Positions 22,121 to 33,000 of a DNA stretch of 64,000 nt are shown piece after piece; position 1 is the stretch's first letter; each line of letters opens with the position of its first letter. This stretch comes from Takakia lepidozioides (lineage: Eukaryota; Streptophyta; Takakiopsida; Takakiales; Takakiaceae). The notes under the pieces were generated by a model, which was not told the DNA's origin, ran no database searches, and saw only the letters and a program-made list of their open reading frames with translations. The stretch is taken from assembly GCA_030704615.1 (NCBI GenBank), contig CM060734.1, forward strand, positions 21,140,001 to 21,204,000, given 5' to 3'. A program made the translations under genes and the position numbers.

Positions 22121-25100
22121 CCCCAAAAAGGTGTTCTCTTTCGCTCACTATTGCAGAACTCTCTATGAAGAGTGCATGAAGTAGAACACAAACCAAGTTT
22201 GGAGTGCAAAAGAGGGAAGAAACTGTGGTTTTGGGTCCAAATGAATTTTGATCGCTCCCAAATTTGGCACGCACATTGCATATGGCTACATTACACGCCC
22301 CATTCAAAAACGGAATGAAAAACAAATCCCGAGCACGCGAAACACAGTCCAACAGGTCCCAAAGCAATAGCAGCTCCAACAGAATACATTCAACGGGTGA
22401 ACGGATGGTTGCCCATCCAAATCATTTTTGTTAGCTTCCAAACTTTGCCAGCACGTTCCAGACACCCTCTCACAGGTCCCGGACTAATATCAGATCAATC
22501 GAAAATTCATTCGGATGGCTCGACGGATGGTTGGCCATCGAAATGATTTTGGTTCGCTTTGAGACTTGGCCACTATGTTCAATGTGCCATGTAAGAGGCC
22601 CCAGAGTAATATGAGATCAATCGAAATTCGTTCAATGGGCCAACGGATGGTTGCCCATCCAAATGATTTTCGTTCGCTTTCAAACCTTGGCCAGTGTCCT
22701 CTGATACGTCTCAGTGTAATACGAGATCAATCGAAAATCGTTCCATTGTCCAATGAGGCGTTCACTTGCCATCTGGTTTTTGTTCAATGCGAAAAAGAAA
22801 TCCTGCAATGCGTGCACGGCTATTGCACCCATTGAACGGTTGTGGTTGAAGCCCCTCTTTTGCCCGCACGTGCTCGAACATGTGCGGAGACACAACAGAC
22901 GAATAAATCATTTGCCTCCCCATCGACGCGCTCCCCCCTCAAGCCATTCCACATATTTAATTGAATTTAAATTTATTTTAAGCCAATAAATAGGTTTGCA
23001 CTGCCTTTCAGTGGGGGTTTCTGGCACGTATCGATTTTGTTTTTGGCTCAATTTTGTTCTGCGGCTTCCAGCATCCCACGGCTACTCCCCCGCCAAAATT
23101 TGGACCAATAAAAAAATGCCCCCCCCAAAAAGGTGTTCTCTTTCGCTCACTATTGCAGAACTCTCTATGAAGAGTGCATGAAGTAGAACACAAACCAAGT
23201 TTGGAGTGCAAAAGAGGGAAGAAACTGTGGTTTTGGGTCCAAATGAATTTTGATCGCTCCCAAATTTGGCACGCACATTGCATATGGCTACATTACACGC
23301 CCCATTCAAAAACGGAATGAAAAACAAATCCCGAGCACGCGAAACACAGTCCAACAGGTCCCAAAGCAATAGCAGCTCCAACAGAATACATTCAACGGGT
23401 GAACGGATGGTTGCCCATCCAAATCATTTTTGTTAGCTTCCAAACTTTGCCAGCACGTTCCAGACACCCTCTCACAGGTCCCGGACTAATATCAGATCAA
23501 TCGAAAATTCATTCGGATGGCTCGACGGATGGTTGGCCATCGAAATGATTTTGGTTCGCTTTGAGACTTGGCCACTATGTTCAATGTGCCATGTAAGAGG
23601 CCCCAGAGTAATATGAGATCAATCGAAATTCGTTCAATGGGCCAACGGATGGTTGCCCATCCAAATGATTTTCGTTCGCTTTCAAACCTTGGCCAGTGTC
23701 CTCTGATACGTCCCAGTGTAATACGAGATCAATCGAAAATCGTTCCATTGTCCAATGAGGCGTTCACTTGCCATCTGGTTTTTGTTCAATGCGAAAAAGA
23801 AATCCTGCAATGCGTGCACGGCTATTGCACCCATTGAACGGTTGTGGTTGAAGCCCCTCTTTTGCCCGCACGTGCTTGAACGTGTGTGCGACACATGTGC
23901 GGAGACACAACAGAGACGAATAAATCATTTGCCTCCCCATCGACGCGCTCCCCCCTCAAGCCATTCCACATATTTAATTGAATTTAAATTTATTTTAAGC
24001 CAATAAATAGGTTTGCACTGCCTTTCAGTGGGGGTTTATGGCACGTATCGATTTTGTTTTCGGCTCAATTTTGTTCTGCGGCTTCCAGCATCCCACGGCT
24101 ACTCCCCCGCCAAAATTTGGACCAATCAAAAATGCCCCCCCAAAAAAGGTGTTCTCTTTCGCTCACTATTGCAGAACTCTCTATGAAGAGTGCATCAAGT
24201 AGAACACAAATCAAGTTTGGAGTGCAAAACAGGGAAGAAACTGTGGTTTTGGGTCCAAATGAATTTTGATCGCTCCCAAATTCGGCACGCACATTGCATA
24301 TGGCTACATTACACGCCCCATTCAAAAACGGGATGAAAAACAAATCGTGAGCACGCGAAACACAGTCCAACAGGTCCCAAAGCAATAGCAGCTCCAACAG
24401 AATACATTCAACGGGTGAACGGATGGTTGCCCATCCAAATCATTTTCGTTAGCTTCCAAACTTTGCCAGCACGTTCGAGGCACCCTCTCACAGGTCCCGG
24501 ACTAATATCAGATCAATCGAAAATTCATTCGGATGGCTCAACGGATGGTTGGCCATCGAAATGATTTTGGTTCGCTTTGAGACTTGGCCACTAAGTTCAA
24601 TGTGTCATGTAAGAGGCCCCAGAGTAATATGAGATCAATCAAAATTCGTTCAATGGGCCAACGGATGGTTGCCCATCCAAATGATTTTCGTTCGCTTTCA
24701 AACCTTGGCCAGCGTGTTCAATGTACCCTCTGATACGTCCTAGTGTAATACGAGATCAATCGAAAATTGTTCCATTGTCCAATAAGGCGTTCACTTGTCA
24801 TCTGGTTTTTGTTCAATGCGAAAAAGAAATCCTGCAATGCGTGCACGGCTATTTCACCCATTGAACGGTTGTGGTTGAAGCCCCTCTTTTTCCCGCACGT
24901 GCGCGACACATGTGCGGAGACACAACAGACGAATAAATCATTTGCCTCCCCATCGACGCGCTCCCCCCTCAAGCCATTCCACATTTTTAATTGAATTCAA
25001 ATCTATTTTAAGCCAATAAATAGGTTTGCACTGCCTTTCAGTGGGGGTTTCTGGCACGTATCGATTTTGTTTTTGGCTCAATTTTGTTCTGCGGCTTCCA

Positions 25101-26462
25101 GCATCCCACGGCTACTCCCCCGCCAAAATTTGGACCAATCAAAAATGCCCCCCCAAAAAAGGTGTTCTCTTTCGCTCACTATTGCAGAACTCTCTATGAA
25201 GAGTGCATCAAGTAGAACACAAATCAAGTTTGGAGTGCAAAAGAGGGAAGAAACAGTGGTTTTGGGTCCAAATGAATTTTGATCGCTCCCAAATTTGGCA
25301 CGCACATTGCATATGGCTACATTACACGCCCCATTCAAAAACGGGATGAAAAACAAATCGTGAGCACGCGAAACACAGTCCAACAGGTCCCAAAGCAATA
25401 GCGGCTCCAACAGAATACATTCAACGGGTGAACGGATGGTTGCCCATCCAAATCATTTTCGTTAGCTTCCAAACTTTGCCAGCACGTTCCAGACACCCTC
25501 TCACAGGTCCCGGACTAATATCAGATCAATCGAAAATTCATTCGGATGGCTCAACGGATGGTTGGCCATCGAAATGATTTTGGTTCGCTTGGAGACTTGG
25601 CCACTATGTTCAATGTGCCATGTAAGAGGCCCCAGAGTAATATGAGATCAATCGAAATTCGTTCAATGGGCCAACGGATGGTTGCCCATCCAAATGATTT
25701 TCGTTCGCTTTCAAACCTTGGCCAGCGTGTTCAATGTACCCTCTGATACGTCCTAGTGTAATACGAGATCAATCAAAAATCGTTCCATTGTCCAATGAGG
25801 CGTTCACTTGTCATCTGGTTTTTGTTCAATGCGAAAAAGAAATCCTGCAATGCGTGCACGGCTATTGCACCTATTGAACGGTTGTGGTTGAAGCCCCTCT
25901 TTTTCCCGCACGTGTGCGACACATGTGCGGAGACACAACAGACGAATAAATCATTTGCCTCCCCATCGACGCGCTCCCCCCTCAAGCCATTCCACATTTT
26001 TAATTGAATTCAAATCTATTTTAAGCCAATAAATAGGTTTGCACTGCCTTTCAGTGGGGGTTTCTGGCACGTATCGATTTTGTTTTTGGCTCAATTTTGT
26101 TCTGCGGCTTCCAGCATCCCACGGCTACTCCCCCGCCAAAATTTGGACCAATCAAAAATGCCCCCCCCCAAAAGGTGTTCTCTTTCGCTCACTATTGCAG
26201 AACTCTCTATGAAGAGTGCATCAAGTAGAACACAAATCAAGTTTGGAGTGCAAAAGAGGGAAGAAACAGTGGTTTTGGGTCCAAATGAATTTTGATCGCT
26301 CCCAAATTTGGCACGCACATTGCATATGGCTACATTACACGCCCCATTCAAAAACGGGATGAAAAACAAATCGTGAGCACGCGAAACACAGTCCAATAGG
26401 TCCCAAAGCAATAGCAGCTCCAACAGAATACATTCAACGGGTGAACGGATGGTTGCCCATCC
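22121..26462 (+). repeat. Tandem satellite, ~1.0-kb units, 4.3 copies
   Basis: The anchor GTGTTCTCTTTCGCTCACTA recurs at 22131, 23133, 24149, 25162 and 26175, giving unit lengths of 1002, 1016, 1013 and 1013 bp; the last unit is partial. Units are very similar to each other. Within a unit, ACGGATGGTTGCCCATCCAA-type blocks recur about every 110 bp, so the unit itself arose from shorter repeats. The array is bounded by gypsy RT on the left and gypsy integrase on the right. The identical short frames in each unit are repeat-driven and not evidence for genes. Confidence 0.9.
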
Positions 26463-26986
26463 ACGGATCAAGGTTTAGAGTTCTGCAACCAACTTATGGA
26501 GATTGTCTTGTTTAATCTCAACACTAAGCATGTCGTTACTGCTCCGTACAATCCCCAATGCAATGGTTTGACAGAACGATTTAACAAAACTATATGCCAG
26601 ATGCTTGAGAAGAATGGAACACTAATTGATGAATGGGATATTGCCGTGCCTATTCTGCTCTTTACCTATAGGACTTCTATCCATGCCAGTACCAGAATCT
26701 CACCTTTTGAACTTTTGTATGGTAGGAAATGTAGAACTCATTTGCATATCTCCTGGCTGCAGGTATCCGCAACTGAGCTTGAGAATTGGGAAGTCTTCTT
26801 GCTTTCCATGGATGCTAGACGATGTAGTTTGCGTGAAATAGCAAAATTTAACATTGTGTTTGCCCAAGCTACTCAGGCCAAGAATTACAACAGACGTGTT
26901 GTGTATTCTGAGTCATTCAAGGTGATCTTCACCCCCACAACTCGGACAGCTCGTGATCAGACCATGATATCTTCTTCTTTAGAGTA
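26463..26986 (+). pseudogene. Ty3/gypsy integrase fragment
   Basis: Starting exactly at the satellite edge, the plus frame reads TDQGLEF (second catalytic Asp), then VTAPYNPQCNGLTERFNKT with the third catalytic Glu, and LFTYRTSIHAST..SPFELLYGR. The HHCC zinc finger and the first Asp are missing, having been replaced by the satellite. It probably belongs to the same plus-strand element as the RT at 22.1 kb. The frame ends at 26986 after a short basic tail. Confidence 0.75.
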
Positions 26987-27821
26987 GTTTTTGAATTTCG
27001 TGACATTTTCTGCACCAATTGTAGCACTTGGGGTTTTTCCTATGGGATGTTTTGTCCTCCACCCAGCTTGCAGGGTGAGGTTTTCTTCCCTAGGTTTTTT
27101 CATCCCTTGTGTGTCGGGTGTGTAGTTTGTTTTGGCTAGGCTTCGTTTTTGTTCTTCTTGAGCTCATCACTCGCAAGAGCTCGCAGATTCTAGTAGCCCC
27201 AACAGACTTCACATATGTGGAGTTGGGATTCCTTCTCACCTTCCTTTTCGACTTGGATGAACGGAGGAGGGATGCGCCCCGGATGATTTAGGGATGGACG
27301 GAGCCAGGATGAAGTCTGGATAAACTTACACCTTGCGCATGAGGATGAGCTGGCAACAGCTGATGACTTTACTAGGTGCTGTCTTATTCTAACAGCTGGT
27401 TTATGATTAGATTAGGATGGATCTGGGTGATCTGGATTCTTTCTATGGCTATGCTGGAAGGGCATCTGGCAGGCCTATATGTTAGTGTCACGCGGCACTA
27501 AGATTAGATTACGACCTAATACTATTTAAGCTCAACTGCTCTGGCAGTGGGGGTGGTGGCTTTTGGGTCTTACGTTAGTGTATGCTGGGTGTAACGGTGT
27601 GCTTGAGTGTGTGGATGAATGCGTTTTGGAAGTCCGATTCAGTTGCGTAAGATTCCGTCTTCTCTGCCAGATCGACTACATTCCCCAGATAGGATTAAGT
27701 CCGGTAGAGGAAGGGGAACAAACCCATAGCGCCGGAATCATGACTTCAGAGCACGTTACGCCGCGGAAAATTGATTTTGAGAAAATAATAAGAGAATAAT
27801 ATGAAACATGACGTCGGAAAG
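26987..27821. other. Intergenic, distal 5' flank of the PRR gene
   Basis: Decayed sequence downstream of the integrase fragment, without a supported gene. The last few hundred bases before 27822 already belong to the non-repetitive flank of the PRR gene. Confidence 0.4.
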
Positions 27822-27830
27822 AAAATATCT
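27822..27830 (+). promoter_or_regulatory. Evening element upstream of PRR
   Basis: AAAATATCT is the canonical evening element bound by CCA1/LHY/RVE MYB-like clock factors. It lies about 1 kb upstream of the probable transcript start and 2.26 kb upstream of the ATG of the PRR gene. A nine-base match can occur by chance, but the location fits known clock wiring. Confidence 0.45.
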
Positions 27831-27904
27831 CGTGCCTGGGGCAGCTGGCAGTTGTGGGTTCTGTCCACTTTGTAAGCCGGCCACGCCCAGCCACACAATG
27901 TTTG

Positions 27905-27910
27905 CACGTG
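27905..27910 (+). promoter_or_regulatory. G-box (CACGTG)
   Basis: A palindromic CACGTG 75 bp downstream of the evening element. G-boxes bind bHLH/bZIP factors such as PIFs and HY5 and often accompany evening elements in clock promoters. Further ACGT cores occur at about 28077 and 28833. Confidence 0.4.
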
Positions 27911-28180
27911 TCTGGTGGGCCCTGCGATAGATATGACCGCGACGGTGTGTGCGCCAATAACAGCGTGTTTTAATATCTTGGCACCTGGGATCCACCAATG
28001 GGGCTGCAGGAAAGGGTCCCAAATCGGAGCCCCGATTTGGGCCAACTGCAGAGCAGCATTCGATTCCACCAATCCACCACGTCACCCGTGAGCTGGTTTT
28101 TCCCTTTCCCCGGGCAGGTTCCCACCATTCTGTACCTGTTTCACTTAGGCTCTGTAAATTCACTGGACATTAAAGAAACT

Positions 28181-28203
28181 TTATCTTATCTTATCTTATC
28201 TTA
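28181..28203 (+). repeat. (TTATC)n microsatellite
   Basis: Four to five uninterrupted TTATC units in the flank of the PRR gene. Confidence 0.85.
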
Positions 28204-28849
28204 GTTTCTGGTATTACTGTCAGCTCAAAGTTCAAACCTATTTATCGATACTTCTGAGTAGCGTGCAGCCAGTCGCTGGACTCCACGTCGGAAATTTTGG
28301 ACTCGGTTGGCACATGGTCACTGGGTTAGAGCCAGTACCATCCTGACACTTGTACAGTTGCATGTGCTAAACTCGCTTAGTCACGTCGCATATATAGACT
28401 AACTTACCTCAGGGTAAGTCATTCTTTAAGTTTATTTTATAATCCGATAAAAAGTGTACGAATAGAATCCATCCAATTCGACATCATCCAGATGCACGAG
28501 GCGTGCGCCTTGTGGAGGTCATCCAGAGAGTTCATCCTTTAAATTGATCTCATCCGCCAGTTTTGCACGGATTTGCTCGGCGGTAGACGTGGTGCGCGGG
28601 AGCACCAGAGAGCAGGGCGCAATATCCGGTGCAGCAATGGGCGCGGCCGAAAAGATATGGCAAAATCCCGGGCAGGCCGCGCTTCCCTGATAAATATCAC
28701 GGGCGCCTCGCGGCCCGGCTTTTGATCTCGTTGCTAGATTTGCCCCCGCGATCCGCCTGGCTTAACAGCAGGTTCCAGCCAATGGGAGGGCTCCCCGCCA
28801 GAGTGGGACCTGGAATGGGGGGCCGGCATCTGGCCACGTCAGCTTGATC

Positions 28850-30090
28850 CGGGGGCGAAGCGCGCATCGCCGGGGATCCCTTCACCGTCGCTCTCTCTCT
28901 CTCTCTCTCTCGTTCTCGCTCTCTCTTGCGAGCTCTGGACGTTTGCGTCGATCGATCTGTTCTGTTGAGAGTCCCGACGAGCCGCTAGCTGCATCCGGCC
29001 GGGTGTATTAGCGTGCGACTGTCCGCAGCTCGGTGTTAAGAGCTTGAATCTGTGTACTGTTCCGCCATTATCCATCCGTTTGGTTGGAACTTGCTTCCTG
29101 TGGTTGTCTGTACCTGACTCCGTCCGAAGCAACTTCTTAACGTCCTGCCTCGTCTCCCTGCTGGCTTGGTCACCTTGTTGAGGTGGTTAGCTGGTGTTAT
29201 TAGCTTCGGGCTGGGTTGTGTGCGCGGGTGTGAACCCAGTTTTATTCGTGTTGTATGGTTCTGTGCGCTGTTATCCTCTGTGTCGATCGGCTGTGTCTCT
29301 CCGGGTCTTCAGTGATAGGGTGTGTTGCTTCTTCATCTCGGATCTTGTCTTAGACCGACACACACATTCTATCCCTCCTTCCTTCTGATCTTTGTAGACC
29401 TCAGCATGTGTCAATAACACTTGTGGACCTTGCTTTCTCTCTCTCGTTGTCGACTTTGCGAATAAGGAGGTTCTTCGCCACATTTATTTTGCGTGTGTGG
29501 TTTGCAAGAGGAGTCTCTCAGCGTACTAGTCAGGTATGAAACTAAATGCAGAAAGTTTCTGAAGTAAATGTTTTTTCTTTAGAGAGCTGGTGTTTATCTC
29601 TCAAGCAATCGCTGACTCCATGCACTCTACGACCAACAACTGGTTTCATGCATATGGCCTCATGGTGCGATGTCCCAGGCGCCTATTCTTCGAGGGATTC
29701 TCACGAGTCAGTGTGGGGTCTGAGGCGGGTCTCTAGTTTCCAATTGTGAGATGAATGCGCAATTCAGTGAGCTGCTTCAGCTGATGGTGGACCTTACCAC
29801 TTGGCATTCAGCAGCCAAATGTGAACAACTGAAATGACTCTTCTGGCCGAAGAAGTGTATGGAAGGGATCTGTAAGTTCTCCATGTGTTTTAACGAAAAT
29901 GCAATGACCTTCTTATTGCAGGTATGGTTGTTGGGACGGACCGTCGTCCAAAGTACCTCGGCGGATGTCCCGTGAAGCTAAGCGCAGGCCCCCGGGAGTA
30001 CCACGAGAACGCATAAGTGTTGGCCAGGGCTCTGAGGGTTAGGCTTCAAAGTCCAACCCAGTAGAGGAAGTGTGCAGGGCTACTTTTCAT
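28850..30090 (+). promoter_or_regulatory. Likely PRR 5'UTR with CT tract and intron
   Basis: A CT dinucleotide tract (28891-28911) with more CTCTCT nearby is typical of plant promoters and 5' leaders near the start site. A CCAAT motif lies near 28778. An intron is predicted at 29534-29921, with donor CAG|GTATGA and acceptor TTATTGCAG. The leader then runs to the ATG at 30091. The transcript start itself is not visible. Confidence 0.5.
29924..30016 (+). CDS. Upstream ORF in PRR leader, 30 codons
   Basis: After the predicted leader intron the first ATG is at 29924. It opens a 30-residue frame rich in Arg, Gly and Pro that ends at TAA 30014-30016, 74 bases before the PRR start and in another frame. 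If the leader is spliced as proposed, scanning ribosomes meet this uORF first, so it could reduce or gate PRR translation. Whether it is translated is unknown. Confidence 0.35.
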   Translation: MVVGTDRRPKYLGGCPVKLSAGPREYHENA

Positions 30091-33000
30091 ATGACTGCGG
30101 ATTTGAGCGACGATGAAACAAGTTCCAGGCCTGACCGCCATTTTCCTCCCAAAGTGAGATCAGGCTTTGAACAGAATGTTAGCTTTCGGGATGGGCGTCT
30201 GAAGGATGGTAATCGGGTCATCAAGGAGGGGAAAGACAGAGGTCGAGAAGGGGTGCGGGTAGGCGTCAAGAACTGCGGCGCAGTGGAGAATGGGACAGGG
30301 GGGCACAAAGACTTGGGTAAATCAAGTTCGCTCAAAAGTAGGAAAGCGGGGAGGGATATAACCGAGCAGATCAGGAGGGAGCTTGACAGCCAGTTTCCTT
30401 CTAAAAATCCCGGGAGTGCAGAGTCTGAAGGAGAAGGTAAAGGTGAAGAATCTGAGGACGATTTCGAGGAAGGAGATGGTGCCATTGCGGAGGTTGCATG
30501 CCAGCAACCAGAGCAGCAACTGAAGCAGCAGCAAGGTGCAAGTGTGGACTGGGAGAGCTTCCTCCCACATCGTCACCTAAGGGTGCTGCTGGTCGAGGAT
30601 GATGATTCGACGCGTCATGTTGTGGGCGCACTGCTGCGGAACTGCGGCTACGAAGGTCGATACTTCCGCCTGTTCCCATTCTCTGCCAGTCATTTTGCCT
30701 CGAAACGAGGGTGTACCTACTCGGATTATGCCTTTGTAATCATTTGATATTGTTGTTCTCTGCAGTATTGTGTGGAGTTTCGAGCTAGATAACTGATGTG
30801 CTTTGTTTGTGGCCTGTCCAGTCACCTCGGCTGCAAATGGAATGGTAGCATGGGACATGATCGAGGATGCCAACATCAATTTTGACCTGGTGCTGACTGA
30901 TGTCGTGATGCCATGCCTTTCTGGAGTTGGTCTTCTTTCGAAGATGATGAGTCGGAAAGTGTGCAATCGAGTTCCTGTAGTGAGTAAGTTTCTCCTCTGC
31001 CTGAAAGCCCATTGCTCCTTGCAGTTGCAACATATTCAGATATTTTTACTAGTGCTTCAAAACTTAAATTTGACATAGCACTTGGGTTTGCTTGCAAAAG
31101 TATGACTCTAGCTGTTGTATTTGTAGCGTGTTTTGGTTTGATTGGTTTTTTCTGTGTATAAGATAAGTGATGGTTTGTTCCCATCTGTTTTAATTAATAT
31201 GGTGGTGAGAGAAGTTATTGGTGTCACGCACAGGGTAGCTGATGGTGGTGGTTCTGTATGCAGTGATGTCATCACATGACAGCATGGATATTGTCTTCCG
31301 CTGTTTATCGAAAGGTGCGGCTGACTTCCTGGTGAAACCTGTGCGCAAAAATGAGCTCAAGAATCTGTGGCAACATGTCTGGAGAAGATGCCACACTGTA
31401 AGCCCCTGTGGTTCCATTTGTGTGCCCAATTTCTCTTCTTTTTTGTACACTCTCTGGGCCTCACTGTATTAAGGAAATTTCTCTCTCTCTTTCTTGCACA
31501 CACATGAGGTTGCACGAATATCCAACGGGCACTCTTGCTGTTTATCTTTCCTGGGCTACCACCACTCTTACTGATTTTGGTGGATTGTACAAAACAAGTG
31601 ATTTACCTCTCTCAAAAGTGGACGGAACAAATGGGCCTACAATGCAAGAAGTTGTACCCTCATCTTACAACACCTAAATCTTCCTCCTTAACTAAGCAAT
31701 GCAGGAAAGTTTAGGGAGTAATAATCAATAAGGATCTGCCTTAACTGCAAGATGTGCATGCGATACCTTTTCACAAACTTGAATTCTGGTTCATGGGCAA
31801 TAGAGTCTTGAGAAACACAGGAGGGCAACAGACAGGGAAATATGAATTGTCAGAGCATGTAGGGGCTAACTCTACAACATTATCTGTTCCGCGCATAATT
31901 CCAAGGGTATGTAACATTTATGTGTATTCTTGAGTCAATGGAAAATTCTGTAAGCAGGCAAAGACCCAAGGGCTACTTCCTTCTGTAGCCCCTGACACCT
32001 TAATGGTCCATTTGCGTTTGAACTTTCATTTTTCATGTCTTCCTTCTATTGGATGGATGGGTTCTCCACCTTTTTTTATCTGTGCGGGGGGGGGGGGGGG
32101 GTGGGGGTGGTTTGTTGTGGGGTTGATTTCACCCCGACCACCATATGCAACTACTTTACCACCTGCTTATCCTCACCTTTCTGAAATTTGGTGGGGATTG
32201 CAGTCAAGTGGCAGTGGAAGTGGCAGTGGGAGCCAGACAGGGAAAGTAATGAGGCCAAAGAGTCGTGTGGGATCTGACGATAATAGTGATGAAGGTAGTG
32301 AAAATGGCAGCAGTGGCTTGAATGTGCGGGGTGGAAGCGACAACGGCAGTGGAAATCAAGTATGTCTTTCTTTGTTCTTTTAGGTAGTCTCATACTTGAT
32401 CTTACTGTCCTGTAGGTCAAAATAGACATGATTCCTCCAGGCAGAGTGCCTCAGCTAGCACTACACCATTAGGTGTCCTGTTAAAGCATTCAAGTTTCAA
32501 GCTCCCTTTTTGTGTCCTTGTCTGTTTGTCTTCCCATCTGTCTATGAGGGGGAGGTTTCTGGATTTTAGGGGTGTTTGGGCAATGACATATTCTCTTGAT
32601 CATGATACTTGGATGCAGGCTCGATTGCTACCTGCGCAGATGCAGAGAAATAATTCCAGCCCAGAGGCTGCTGATGTTTATGATGAAGGCCAGACCACTT
32701 TTCAAGAGAAGGCCTCTTCTGGTATTTATTGTATTCTTTCTACTTAAGTTGGCTTTCCTGACTAGTTGTGGATGACTCCACCTGTTTAATTCATGTTAGT
32801 CAGAAGACTGCCTCTTTTAATTACGGTTATGAATCATTGTACTTCTGAATTTCTCTGCAGTTCAATACTAGTTAGTATCTTATGCATCGGAGGTAGCTCC
32901 ACTGCTTTTACATATGTAATAGATGGAACAAATGAATGACTAATAGTGGTCTACGTTTTGAATTTGTAGATATGAGTGGGTGTCATGTAAGTGCATATGT

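Noticed and set aside
22121-26462. CRISPR-like array
   Set aside because: Units are ~1 kb and continuous, without short repeats separated by unique spacers; the DNA is eukaryotic.
22098-26471. Repeated 70-126-codon frames in each satellite unit
   Set aside because: The same frames recur because the DNA repeats; they have no start context, no domain, and both strands are open alike.
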